A stretch of DNA of 64,000 bases from positions 647,501-711,500 of the forward strand of contig JAJGOT010000156.1 in the NCBI GenBank assembly GCA_022457155.1, written 5' to 3'. The notes under the pieces were generated by a model. It ran no database searches and was not told the origin of the DNA. It saw only the letters and a list, made by a program, of their open reading frames with translations. Shown piece after piece: positions 37,001 to 46,410 of the stretch (position 1 is its first letter; every line of letters begins with the position of its first letter). This DNA comes from Cladopsammia gracilis. Its lineage: Eukaryota; Cnidaria; Anthozoa; Scleractinia; Dendrophylliidae. The position numbers and the translations under genes were made by a program.

Positions 37001-40000
37001 CTAAAGTGGGTACCGGTTCCCAGTGTGCACGCGTTTTACGTTAGTTCCGAGGCACTACACCCACAAACCACTGCTTTGCGTACCCACAATTCCCTTATAC
37101 ACTCAGAATGTGAACATGTTGATATCTTGGGTACCCAGTGTCTGAACATAGCACCATTTTGTGCCGGTACCCAGGCACTAGTGTTCGGGCACCAAGTGTG
37201 AACATAGCCTTTGTTTTCATGGTGCCACTTCAGTTAAGCAGTGACAGTGTGAACCCTTTAAGCCCTAAGGCGAATGCCATTTTTTTTTTCAAATTGATAA
37301 ATACAAACTCTGCCCCCAGACATACCCCCCAGACGTACCATTTGAAAGCTATTCATCACGGTATTTCAAAAATCATATCAGCATTTATAAAGGAAGTTAT
37401 GGCTTTCGTAGAAATGAGTTTAAAACACAAAAATATAAACGTTAAATAATGTCGTACTATTTTTATGTTAGGTATATCCCTAAACTACAACTTATTTTGC
37501 AGCTCTCAGTGCACAGATTAATGTAGCACGTTTCTTAGACTATGGATGTACTCAGAAAAAATTCCAAAAGTTATAGGGATGGTCAGCTACATTATAAATT
37601 GGAGGAGGCACAATTTTATGCTTTCAATGAGTAGATCCTTACAAGACAATTTTGGTGACAAAAATTCATACAAATCTACTAAATATTGGCCAAGGTATGA
37701 CATCATGTGCTAATTGACACTAAAGCTGTCTACAAGTTTTCTACTTTCTTACCGGTTCTCCTCTTTATTTTCGATGGTTGCCAGTTTAGCTCTGAATGCC
37801 GCCTGACAGTAATAATAAGAGTTTAACCAGGTCTTTGGAGTGGAGAAGTAACGGAAGCACTTGTCATTGAAATGATGCCAGTCTTTCAGACACACAACTT
37901 TAAACAAAAAAATAACATACAAATACAATCAAACTTCTTGTTACACTTATACTGTGAGCAGTCTCTTCTTTTTCTGTATATTCTAAGGCTCAATAAGAAG
38001 ATGAATAGATGAATCCCTTCTCGTTTTTATCATTGATTTGTGTAAATGTTTGATCTGGTCACTGCTCGCAACCTAACAGTAAAATTTGGTAGCAATGAAT
38101 GTCGATAAAAAAATTACCGTTAAAAGATTGAATTATCATGACAAATTTGCTTAATAAACTCTTTTAATACCAAATTATAGTGTGTAATAAAGAGAGTAAT
38201 GTCGACGACATGCATGCCATGCGAGGGGGTAACGTATTACGCGTACAAGAGAAAAGCCGTCAGGGAGCGTGAACCTCGCGCGTGGGTCAACGAAATTGGG
38301 CGCTATATTACACTTTCCCCTTCTACTCAGTCCACCACAGGCAAGGCTATAATAATATTTTTTTATTTTCTAGGAGTGTTGACAAATGTAATCATAAATT
38401 TGCGTTGGACAAAAACGTACAAACGAGTAGTACCACTGGAAATAAATTCCCTATAATAACTAACCTTGGCAAGCTATCTCGCAGCTTTTGAATTCGATCT
38501 CTTTCTCGTGGACATCGCATCCTACAGCGTGAAAAAATATCATTACAATTATTTTAAAAAAAACTGCGCTCGAAATAAAGCTATTTCTAAATAAGACCAT
38601 TTCTAACGGAAAAATCTTTTTTGTAAGACGACATCGGATATGATGGTTTTTGTGGTTTGTGGGGGGTGGGGGGGGGGGGGACTATTGACCCGCAAAAAAA
38701 AAAAAAAAATTAATTAAGGGGGAAACCAACAATAAAATTAATCAATGTATGATGCCGTGTCCGGGATTCGTAACCGGGTTACATTGGTGGGAGGCGAGTA
38801 TTCTCAGTACGCTATTCCCTCTCCCCAGAATACAGAGTCCAGGCCAGTACCTACCTTGAACAACCAGCCAGTATTGAGTCATTTCCAGACCCCCTGTTGT
38901 CAACACCTCAGATGAATATAAGGCCGTATCTGCTTCAGTAACATGACTTATCACAAGCTTCCTACGATCTCCTGAGATAGTGATGCGGTCGTTTGCAACC
39001 ATGGTATATGTGTGCTGTTTCTTCCAGACAAATGTCGACGATGCGTTGAGCGGGAAATAGTGCTCAGCACGAAAATCAACGCATTCTCCCCGCCTCTTCT
39101 TTATAAGGTTCTTGTTGATTTTTATAACTTTGTCCGCTGCAAAAAAACAACAACAACAACATTATTACAAAATACAGTCAACAACCTTCTTTCATCGCAG
39201 ACATGTCCCCGTGCAGTGAAAGGTTTGCAGTTCACACAAGTAAAATGCAGACAAATGTTTTAGAGTTTCCAGTTTGTACAGCCTGGTTTTCACAGCGATT
39301 CAGTTTGTTTTTCTATGACAAAGTGCAAATTGTGTAGTACCACCTTCACAGCTGTATAAAGTACATCAGTTTATCTTTGACATTTGAAGTATTTTTCGAT
39401 TGGTACTTTACAGGCGACCCAGTAGTTAAGTACACGAAGCGAAACAAAAGAAACGGCAAACTGATCCTTACGGCAGAAAAACAGAAGTAGAAGCAAATAA
39501 AATAAAATAACATAAAATACCGTATTTTCTCGATTAAACGCCGGGCCCCGAATAAACGCCGGGAATAATAGAGGAAGTTGTAAGTAAGCCCCTCAAACGT
39601 TTATCAGTGGTATAATAAACTAAAGATTTAAGGGCAAGGTACACGGTTGCCAAGAAAAACGAACAATAACCCTTTCTTAAAAAATGGCGGGCGAGAAAAA
39701 ACTGCTGATTCAAAGAAACGCCGGGTCCACTAAGCCAAGTTTGAAGTAAACGCCGGGGGCGTTTAATTGAGAAAATACGGTAAAATAAAATAAAAGTTGA
39801 ATGTAAGGTGCAAAACAAAGCTTCTTCAGGGGCTAGCATAATTTTTTTTTTTAATTAATTTATTTATCCAGGGGCATCCAATTTAGCAGAGCTAGTTTAA
39901 ATGGAGCCCTGACACAACACAAAAACAAAGACATTAAAACATTAAAACTAGAAAATTAGTTAAGTTACAGAGGCAACATGTATCGCAGGTGTTACTGTTT

Positions 40001-43000
40001 AAAATGGCGCTTTAGCTTGATTTTAAATTCGCTAAGCGTCTCTACTTGTCTAATGATTCTCGGTAGGGTGTTGTAGGTCCGAGCACCGTTTATTCTGAAG
40101 CTACCTTGGTATTTAGTAGTTTTTGCGAAGGGAGGGCGCAGCAAATCACGGCTTCTGGTGTTATAGCCATGTAAAAGGTGCGCATGCCTAAACTCTGAAA
40201 GTAAGTACGAAGGCGCTATTGCGTGAAGACACTTATGGACTAAGACGCATTTGAGATAATTTCTGCGTGCTTGTAAGTTGGGCCAGCCAAGTGTTGATTT
40301 TAACTCCTCAGCCCCGATAGATCGATCTTCAATAATACATGCCGCGCGTCTATTTAGCTTATCTAGATAAGTATAAATGATTACAATTGTAAAAACATTA
40401 TACAAATGGTTTTGGAAAAAACTAAACGGTAACAAAAACAATGAATATGATTGGTGAAGGGTTTGACGGGTGATAAACTAAACTGACTAGTGATGAGAAA
40501 GTTAATGAAGTTCGTCGCGTCTGTTGATTCCAAGTGGTTCTAACGTCTTTGCTTCATCTATGAGATATGCTTCACGCGCTTTTCGCCGGTACAGAGTCTC
40601 TGCTATTACGTATTAATTCCAGTGCTACAAGTTGCATATCTTTAGTAGAGTGTCCCGGTAGATTAAAGTATTCTTATACAGGAGTAGGGCAGCTGAGATG
40701 ATGTGGATTCTCTACAGAGCGGCGATGTTCACCAAAGCGTTCATTTAGTTTGCGTTTTGTTTCTCCGATGTACTGACGCAGTATCTTACATTTAAAACAT
40801 TGTTTTACATTGGATCATATACAACGTTCCTCTTTAGTAGTAAAAAAGTGTATTTCTTTTGGCCTTGTTGAATAAACTGACAGAACAAACAGCGTGGGTG
40901 GTTGCATATGTAGGCTCCTGCTGGAGGCACTATCTGATCTCTCTCGCTGGTTGGTTTCCTTAGTTTAGTATGAACTAGGAGGTCACAAGACTTGCCTAAC
41001 TTCTCCTATAAGCCACGACAGGTGGTGAAGGGAAAATTTGTTTGCAGCGGGTGGAGGATTGAAGAAAGTTAAGGTGTTTTCGTACAACAGAGGAGGGATT
41101 ACAAAGAGCTGGATTGAAGGTGATTACGAAAAGTGTTCGTCCGAGGTTTTCTCTGGTTGTTCTGGCTCAGTAAGAAGATCACAGCGAGGGATGGAATGAA
41201 CGCGTAGAACATGTTCGTCCTAATCTTAGGGCAAGGCTGAAAGGAATCAAGCGTGCGTTTTCCGTTTTCCGCGGGGAGCAAGGAAATCCGACACGTCTGC
41301 GCGCAGGTAAATGAAACCCTCTGCACGATTTATTTTTTCAAGCGGTGATAAGGGACGGACCATTATTTTTTTGACGGGGGGGGGGGGGGGTTGGAAAATT
41401 TTCGCATGCAAACATTTTTTTTTCATATGCGGCACCTGCTGCAAACAATTTATTTTGTGTCTCCGTCCAACTGCTATACTTCCAGCAAACAATTTTTTTC
41501 TTTATATTTTGCTTGCATACAATTTATTTCAGTGTTTATAGCTTCTGCAGACAATTTATTTCAAAATTTTCCACCCCCCCCCCGTCATATTTTTATCGTA
41601 CCTTGCAGGTTACCAAGCAACCGTTCCTTATTTAAGTCGGGAGGTGGGTTGGTGGATTTTTATGGATTGTCTCTGTGAAATGCAAGGACCTTTCCCCACC
41701 CACTCCTCCCCCCCATCCGAACCGGGTGTCTACCCGAATGCCATTTTTCTGCCACTTAACATGGCTTTAATGGAAATATCTCGTTCACGTTTCAAGCAAT
41801 CCAAAACCCTTCGCTCATTGGGATGTTTGTAAATTTTGGGGTGATTTTGGGGTATTTTGGGGAGGAAATAGTTTTTTTCAAAGGATTTGTAAAATTTAGA
41901 GAAATAAGAAATATTGACGATTTAGTGAAGTTTTAAAATTAGGATTTGTAGTTAATAATCGCGTACGAAGAACGCAATCCTAATTTCGTATTGGTTGTCC
42001 TGTGGTTTATGTGCAGTAAAATTTGAGATTTTTTGGTAGACGGTCTTCCAAATGGCTAGTCTCCCACGCAGCCGTTATTTGTCTCGTCACGCAACGCTCC
42101 TGGGGAGGAGCGTTGCGTGACGAGACAAATAACGGCTGCGTGGGAGACTACCAAATGGCCGCCCCTATTGTTTTTTTCCAGGGGCTCAAGGCAACCGGCA
42201 TGATTACTGCTAGTTACTGCGGATTCAGGTTGAGCGTTTAACGGTCTGAGTTGTCGCGTTCGTTGTCACGGTTGATTGATTACGTTGCGAGGCAAAATGA
42301 CAGCCGTTGCTAGGCGGGAATGACGACGTTCTGTCTGGGAAAAAGCATGTTGTCGCTCGTCTAGCGATTTCTTTTCAAGAAGAGTTATTCGCGTCGTGGA
42401 TCTTACCAGTATCGTGGCGATTGAAATCAAGATAGAATACTCCTACTATTCTACAAAAAGAATAACTCTAGTATTTTTTGTTGAGGAAGACCTGATGAAC
42501 CTAGAAAACAGCGCGTTTGTAAAAAGAAAGAACGTCGTCATTCCCGCCTAGCAACGGCTGTCATTTTGCCTCGCAACGCAATCAACCAACCGTTACAACG
42601 AACGCGACAACTCAGACCGTTAAACGCTCAACCTGAATCTGCAGTAATAGATTGACGCCAAGTTAGTCCACTATAAACCTGGGGTGCTCTTGTTATATCA
42701 CTAATTAAACTTGCTGCGTATTAAAATATTGAAATATCTCCTATGATATCGATATTAAGTTTTGCTTTCGATTTGACGTCTCACGGGAATAAACTCGAAA
42801 ATCGGGTCAGTATCGGTTGGTCAACATGGGTCCCCATAAGTTACTTATTAACAAACTTTATTCTTCCACAACGAAAAAATTAAAACCTGTCCGATCTTTC
42901 AGGGTAAAACAGACCTTTTTTTTCGGTAGTTTACATTCTTGCTTCTTATTTCCCATAAATCGATTTGTGATGTAAAAGAATAGCAATATAAGAAAGCCGT

Positions 43001-43220
43001 TCTGTCGTTTTTATCGGCTAACATGGATCTTGTATTTTGGGGTCGTTTTGGGTACCGTAGTACGTACACTGATCCCGTGTAATGTATTATAAATCGAACC
43101 ACAGCTGATGCTAGACAGTAATGGTAACAGTGATTAAATTAAAATTAAATATATCGCGCTCTTACCTTCAACAATCCACACAAAACAAGTCAGCAGCAAC
43201 GACTTGAAAATAAACTTCAT
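25025..43220 (-). CDS. Type I membrane receptor: Ig-like domain plus two C-type lectin domains
   Basis: Eight coding exons: 43220-43166, 39136-38855, 38521-38465, 37897-37753, 28946-28672, 27541-27344, 26227-26003, 25173-25025. Phases fit at every junction; 1,386 nt give 461 residues. Order: signal peptide (1-19, MKFIFKSLLLTCFVWIVEG), Ig-like domain (20-112), Cys-rich linker (113-131), lectin domain 1 (132-270), lectin domain 2 (272-412), membrane helix (about 418-437) and a basic tail of about 24 residues with AYMEY. Both lectin domains keep EPN and WND, the calcium and mannose-type sugar-binding motifs, so a calcium-dependent glycan receptor is predicted. The Ig-like domain has a B-strand Cys (GEC) and the C-strand Trp, but the F-strand DxAxYxC reads DTALYS, so the usual disulfide is missing. 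A separate gene lies in intron 4 on the other strand. No named orthologue is claimed; an immune or symbiont-recognition role is only inference. Confidence 0.88.
25425..25690. repeat. Degenerate short tandem repeat (TATTACGGACACCCCGC type)
   Basis: About fifteen imperfect 16-18-bp units built on ATTACGGACAC and ACCCCGC. It lies in the last intron of the lectin receptor gene. Open frames through it are repeat translations. Confidence 0.85.
25752..25935. mobile_element. MITE-like element with G/C-rich core
   Basis: GTAGCTCAGGGACGGATCTG on the left and AGATCCGCGCCTGTAGCTAC on the right form imperfect inverted termini. Inner GGGTGCGCACCCCC and AGGTGCACCCCCTCC are also inverted. In the last receptor intron. 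Confidence 0.6.
26460..27020. repeat. Dispersed repeat (copy 2 of about 520 bp)
   Basis: Same family as 16835-17350. Shares GTTTATGAAATTGTAGAGAG-type, CAAGAGCATTTCATTCAAG and AAGAAATGTATGGAG blocks, with an extra TAAAGACTTTAAAGTCTTAA segment. It lies in the intron between exons 7 and 6 of the lectin receptor. Confidence 0.75.
27770..28412. mobile_element. Foldback MITE
   Basis: Termini TAGACAGATTCTGCTC and GAGCAGAATCTGTCTA are exact inverses, 643 bp apart outside to outside. Inner AAAAGTTGCTCAAAAGTTGC-like repeats recur near both ends. In the receptor intron between exons 6 and 5. Confidence 0.75.
28517..28646. repeat. Perfect palindrome, 63-bp arms
   Basis: Arms 28517-28579 and 28584-28646 appear fully complementary around a 4-nt loop (GGCT). 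TAAACTCAT occurs just left (28511-28519) and right (28651-28659), possibly a target duplication. It ends 26 bp from the donor of receptor exon 5, so it would form a strong hairpin beside the splice site. A related half-copy is at 22230-22300. Confidence 0.85.
29095..29520. mobile_element. MITE with GTTTCC-rich interior
   Basis: Left end AGGCCCCCGCAAACGAGGAA and right end TTCCTCGTTTGCGGAGGCCT are inverted with one mismatch. The interior is built of many GGAAACA/TGTTTCC units in both orientations. Non-coding; in receptor intron 4. Confidence 0.75.
29671..35783 (+). CDS. Nested gene of unknown family: duplicated membrane hairpins plus long repeat-bearing acidic region
   Basis: Five exons (29671-29761, 31403-31496, 32329-32453, 32757-32850, 33032-35783) lie inside intron 4 of the lectin receptor, on the opposite strand. 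Splice sites are canonical and phases agree (1,2,1,2); 3,156 nt give 1,051 residues. Exons 1-2 and 3-4 encode related pairs of hydrophobic segments (YSLILAV...DYITVYKD / YYWIATTLFLVASLV and YSLILAA...DYMDFLV / YHWIASTLYVIAALVAV), each ending in a basic RGxNGR stretch. The last exon encodes a degenerate GSNPRG/LKxxG repeat zone (about 302-400), three 81-residue repeats (about 447-689), an acidic stretch, a Pro/Gln/Asn-rich segment, a basic patch (VKRKLRRRHH) and an acidic C-terminus. I do not recognise the family. AATAAA at 35891 fits as poly(A) signal. Exon 1 start is the first ATG, but an upstream exon is possible because the homologous exon 3 extends further 5'. Confidence 0.72.
30238..30418. 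repeat. About 61-bp unit, three tandem copies
   Basis: Units contain AATTAAATTGATGACGTAG then GTAGATAATTAGAGGT and TAGAGAAGTGATA. They lie in intron 1 of the nested gene, within the extra sequence that separates its first exon pair. The TGACGTAG core resembles a CRE half-site, but no function is shown. Confidence 0.9.
31073..31195. repeat. Imperfect (GTCA)n microsatellite
   Basis: CAGTCAGTCAGTCAGTCAGT near 31078 and a shorter run near 31178, joined by decayed CAGTCACTCAC-type units. Confidence 0.85.
31570..32030. mobile_element. Poly-G/C-ended repeat element (copy 2)
   Basis: Begins CCCCGGGGTGGTATTCCGC and ends GGGAGTACCCCCCACC then CCCCCCGGG. The interior has ACCCTATTCTAGA / ACCCTATCCCAGACTAAA units like those in the copies at 22816 and 43845. 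In intron 2 of the nested gene. Confidence 0.65.
33966..34693 (+). repeat. Three tandem 243-bp coding repeats (81 residues each)
   Basis: Copies start at 33966, 34209 and 34452, each opening ACCTTGTGCCCTAACACC and translating as TLCPNTFKMAWLRAV ... NKGPMNAGDFKS ... GIEVN. Copies differ at few positions and the third lacks one codon (AENEA-VQTT). The period is an exact codon multiple, so frame is kept. The near identity suggests recent expansion or gene conversion. Confidence 0.95.
35891..35896 (+). terminator. Poly(A) signal of the nested gene
   Basis: AATAAA 108 bp after the stop codon at 35781-35783, followed by AT-rich sequence. It comes before the foldback element at 35962. Confidence 0.55.
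35962..36238. mobile_element. Foldback MITE with TA-flanked ends (copy 2)
   Basis: Ends TAGAGCGGTTTTTAATTGAG and CAATCGAAAACCGCTCTA, related to 4036-4321. It shares the internal CCAATCA/GATTGG pairs. Confidence 0.75.
36375..36760 (-). pseudogene. LINE reverse transcriptase C-terminal fragment
   Basis: The minus strand reads QIVNGLISIELPSYIQKP, then SFYTRTIKEWNMLP and a LSAFKSAL-type end, the usual C-terminal block of CR1/jockey-type LINE reverse transcriptases. The frame breaks upstream and no catalytic FADD region is present, so this is a dead 5'-truncated copy in receptor intron 4. Confidence 0.7.
36854..37209. mobile_element. MITE with GGCTATGTTCACAC termini
   Basis: Left GGCTATGTTCACACTTGGTG and right CACCAAGTGTGAACATAGCC are perfect inverses. 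Inner GTGCCCGAGTAC/GTACTCGGGCAC pairs give further foldback. Element ends resemble hAT-type MITEs, but I see no clean 8-bp target duplication. Confidence 0.75.
39518..39782. mobile_element. MITE with TACCGTATTTTCTC termini
   Basis: Left TACCGTATTTTCTCGATTAA and right TTAATTGAGAAAATACGGTA are near-perfect inverses, with AAACGCCGGG repeated inside. Flanks ACATAAAA and AAATAAAA could be a decayed 8-bp target duplication. In receptor intron 1. Confidence 0.75.
39845..40400 (-). pseudogene. LINE 3' end with reverse transcriptase C-terminus
   Basis: The minus strand encodes LDKLNRRAACIIEDRS, GWPNLQARRNYLKCVLVHKC, YNTRSRDLLRPPFAKT and a final LSEFKIKLKRHF block, the typical C-terminal segment of CR1/jockey-type LINEs. 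A 3' tail with T-rich sequence (plus strand) begins near 39840. Upstream catalytic domains are absent, so it is 5'-truncated. Confidence 0.8.
40490..41110 (-). pseudogene. Penelope-like retroelement fragment with GIY-YIG endonuclease
   Basis: The minus strand reads CNHPRCLFCQFIQQG, then YIGETKRKLNERFGEHRRSV, then EYFNLPGHSTKDMQLVALE and, after a frameshift, RRKAREAYLIDEAKTL. This is the linker Cys motif plus GIY-YIG endonuclease of Penelope-like elements. There is at least one stop and one frameshift, so it is inactive. In receptor intron 1. Confidence 0.8.
41371..41586. mobile_element. Short element ended by poly-G and poly-C
   Basis: Left GACGG plus G run then TTGGAAAATTTT; right AAAATTTTCCA plus C run then GTC. 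Interior has CAAACAATTTATTTT-type repeats. Open frames here come from these repeats. Confidence 0.65.
42057..42150. mobile_element. 94-bp perfect hairpin insertion with 9-bp target duplication
   Basis: Two 45-bp arms (42057-42101 and 42106-42150), TAGTCTCCCACGCAGCCG outward, are fully complementary around GGGG. CCAAATGGC lies immediately on both sides. The same surrounding sequence at about 54627-54670 has a single CCAAATGGC and no hairpin, so it serves as the empty site. In receptor intron 1. Confidence 0.9.
42214..42647. mobile_element. Foldback MITE with about 115-bp arms
   Basis: Left arm TTACTGCGGATTCAGGTTGA through GGGAATGACGACGTTCT; right arm AAGAACGTCGTCATTCCC through TCAACCTGAATCTGCAGTAA. 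TAG flanks both sides, a possible 3-bp duplication. No coding capacity. Confidence 0.8.
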
Positions 43221-43605
43221 CTTCCTAGCTTCAAAAACTCATCGCTCCTCTGGTTAATTTTAAAGCTAAAAATGCGTGTTAATAAAAAGGCGGTGAGAAA
43301 GGGGTTCAGTTTTTTGTCTTCCTCGTGTCCTGTGACAGAGTTAAGGCAATCCGTATCGTAACATAAAGGCTAAAATACCCGGGCGACAAAAGAGCACGAA
43401 ACCATTTGGGAAATCACAGTCTTGATTTTAGTGACTCGGGAATGCTATAGATAATTAATTTACTTTACGTCAATGAGCCAAGACAACGGAAGTTAATGTT
43501 TACCAAGTGATTACTGTATGATCTGCTATTAGTACGGAACCTGATATTGTGAACGGGTCATTGTGCAATCTATTTGCGCTGGCTTTCTATGCTGGCGACA
43601 TTTAG

Positions 43606-43664
43606 ATCGTTACACCGTGCTGATGAGTTGCAATAACAACGAAACAATTGTCCACGGTTACGAT
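43606..43664 (+). ncRNA. Candidate hammerhead ribozyme
   Basis: CTGATGA (43620-43626), stem II GTTG-CAATAA-CAAC, GAA, stem III ACAA/TTGT without a loop, cleavage triplet TGTC with C at 43652. Stem I is long: ATCGTTACACCGTG pairs with CACGGTTACGAT apart from two bulged bases. All core nucleotides are intact. With so short a stem III, cleavage would be expected mainly in dimeric form. It lies about 390 bp upstream of the receptor start, on the opposite strand. Confidence 0.72.
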
Positions 43665-43756
43665 CCTACTTTATCGGTTTCTGTCGTGATGGTGTCTCGC
43701 AAATTTTACTTTTTTACGTGGTCAGATCAGCCTTGCAGTTCATTGTTTTTATTCAA

Positions 43757-44372
43757 TAGGCCATTTCCGAGTTGCCTTTAGCTTCTCTATCAAAGCGAGG
43801 CTTGGTGCGAAAATGAGTTTTCATTCACATGCAAATAAGCCCCGGGGGGAGGAGGGTACTCGATATATCCTAGGGTGGGGAGGTGCGGCCCGGCCCGGCC
43901 CGGCCCCTCATACCCTGATCCTGTTTAAGACAAAAATCGCTGATTTTCCTACCCTGTTCAAGACAGAATTCCGACTTTTGATACCCTATTTAAGACAGAA
44001 TTCCGACTTTTGATACCCTGTTTAAGACATTTAACCCGAAAAATTTTTGCTGTAGTTTAGTTCGTAGAACAAACGCGCAGGCTGTTTATCGTCCAAGAAA
44101 AGATACCCTGTTTAAAACAACAATTGATAAAATAGATACCCTGATGAAGACAAAAAAATTATAAAATCGATACCCTCAAACAAAAATCCTGAAAAACATA
44201 CTCTGGCTGGCCGCACGTCCCCATTAAGCCCTTATAAGGGAGTACCCCCCCCCCCCCCCCGGAAATAAACTTTATTTGCATGTGAATGAAAACTCATTTT
44301 CATATGAAAGGTTTCGCACCTAGTCTCACTTTGATAGAGAGGCTAAAGGCAACTCGGAAATGGCCTATTGCT
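43757..44372. mobile_element. Composite foldback element containing a poly-G/C-ended repeat (copy 3)
   Basis: Outer inverted arms AATAGGCCATTTCCGAGTTG / CAACTCGGAAATGGCCTATT and TTCATTCACATGCAAATAA / TTATTTGCATGTGAATGAA. Inside, 43845-44262 is another member of the GGGTACTC...GAGTACCC family with TACCCTGTTTAAGACA units. Confidence 0.8.
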
Positions 44373-44659
44373 AGCCTTGGTCGATTGAACATCAATGAAG
44401 TATTTAGAGTCCCTTTGTCGGTATCGGTCGATACATAGCAGAGTCATATATATGTTGAATATACTTCGCAGTGTATCACTTCGCGCACTCTAGATGGCTC
44501 TAGTCAGAGAGGATTTGAGTGAATGAATAAGAAAACAGAAATTATACTGAATTCATGATGTTCCTACTTGAATTTGTCGCTCTATTTATTGGATATTTTA
44601 GCGACAAATTTGCCTTTAGGCCAAGGTTATAAAAAAGTGGTCTCAAACCATTGGTTCGA

Positions 44660-44740
44660 TACCCTTCGAGAGAACAATAGAACAAACAACACAACAATGG
44701 ACCCTAGCCCTAAAAACAATAGCAGCTGTGTTTTACAAGG
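44660..44740 (-). repeat. Dispersed repeat (TAGGGTCCATTG type)
   Basis: The minus strand carries AGGGTCCATTGTTGTGTTGTTTGTTCTATTG-like sequence (read in pieces) also found near 53665 and 63650. Function unknown. Confidence 0.6.
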
Positions 44741-44749
44741 CCAATGAAA

Positions 44750-45305
44750 ATTAAATTACTAATTTTCGCGCGTACTTATAATTTCGCGAAAATTCGGGAG
44801 TAATAATTTTCGCGATTCCAGGAAAAAAGTGAACAAAAGTGTATTTAATTTCGCGATTTTGCCGTTTCTTTAATCTCCCAAGACCTAAAAGAATGCTCAC
44901 AAAATAGCTTTGTAGAATAAGAAGAAATTAAATTTTGAAGGGTACTAGCTTCTGGAAATTAAATCTAAATGCCTAATTAAATCTAACTACAAGGCGTCAA
45001 CAAATGGAACAATTGATGACTGTACCAAAGAGGTTTTGGCTGATCTACAGGCGGCTGAAAATAGGAAGAGTGCTAGACGAAATCAAGACTAGAAAGGAAT
45101 GTTTTTTAAGAATTTTACGGACAGAAGGGACAGTTTTAATTCAGGACAATTACCGACAAGTCTGTGACTCACAGCCTTTATAATTTATGTTTTGTTTTTA
45201 TATAATCAGATGGTATTAAATTTCGCGATTTTAATTTTCGCGCCTCTCTTTTTTTCGGGAGAATAAATTTTCGCGATTTTTATCGCGAATTTAGTACGCG
45301 CTTCC
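44750..45305. mobile_element. MITE with TTTTCGCG-rich ends
   Basis: Left TACTAATTTTCGCGCGTACT and right AATTTAGTACGCGC ends are imperfect inverses; several AATTTCGCGA blocks lie inside both ends. Lies upstream of the BTBD7 gene. Confidence 0.55.
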
Positions 45306-46410
45306 GGGTCTAGCCTCCCGAATCCTCGTCGGATGTCTACGAAGATTGTCGAGGCATAGCCGATGAAGCGATAGGCTAAGCGAGGTTACAAAGCTCATAC
45401 CGAACATTCGATGTCTTCAGCTTGATTACTGATTTCGCCTTTCTTTCATCAGCAACAATTCATCGGATTTCTGAGGTCTTTAGAAAACGGCCGAAATATC
45501 CTGAAGTGTAAGGACTGTTAAGAGGTAGGTTAAATCGATAATACATAATGTTAGCGTTATATATTTGTAATCAGAGTAAAATAAAGTGAGTATTTTAGCC
45601 GTGGAATTTTAGTATGTTAAGCTGAAATCGAAATTGTATTCCTGTTGTTTTGATTTCTCGCTTTATTTGTGATTGTACAGAAGTAAACATGGAGATCATT
45701 TAAAGGAAATGTTATCCTTAATATTATTGCCATAAGTGTTCGATTATTTGTGTTTGCTTTGTTGTGGTTTTGTTTTCTTTGGGAACATTTCAATTCCTCT
45801 TTAGATCTTAGAACTTTAACAATTGGAAAACTCCTTTTGCAAAGCCGGAGTATCAATACAAATTATCTACGCTAATTGACTTATGTGATAGACAAAAAGC
45901 GTGTACAAAATCTGTAGCACGATTATTTTTAGGTGTTACAAATTGGTGCTAAAGGGTTACTAAATGATGGCTTACACTGAGACCTGAAGCATTATGCTTC
46001 GTATTATATATAGACTGTTAACATAACATGTAACATACCTAAACGGTGTAACATAATGAATAATGCCCTGCAGTAAGTTGTCTTATTGATATGTTTTTAA
46101 TTTATTTGAACTTGTTGGATAAAAAAGGTGATTGTCTCCATTCCCGAAGTTTGAAATTGGGGTTTATGTGTAGTTAAAGTAGTCAATGAGCATTTTTTTT
46201 CTTATAGCTGTTGGGTGCTTCAGACCTCTATAGATTGGAAAGAAGACGTCAAGGCAGTTTATCACAATGCATGGAACACTTTAAATAGTGCATAACGCCT
46301 TAAGGAATTCAGCCATACAGTTTCCTTAAAATATTTTTATATGCTGGCATGCTTTTTCTGCTCACCAGGGTGTAACATTTACATTGCAACAACTTCAATT
46401 TGTAGTTGAA
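45306..46410 (+). promoter_or_regulatory. Presumed promoter and 5' UTR region of BTBD7
   Basis: About 1.1 kb between the upstream MITE and the BTBD7 ATG. An AAGAG/GTAGGT donor-like site at about 45523 and a TGCTCACCAG acceptor at about 46368 would fit a non-coding first exon, but no transcript evidence exists. The minus-strand open frame at 45617-45856 has no known domain. Confidence 0.35.

Noticed and set aside
46384..46410. N-terminal extension of BTBD7 by nine residues
   Set aside because: It begins at TTG, and the conserved MG start at 46411 matches the family N-terminus.
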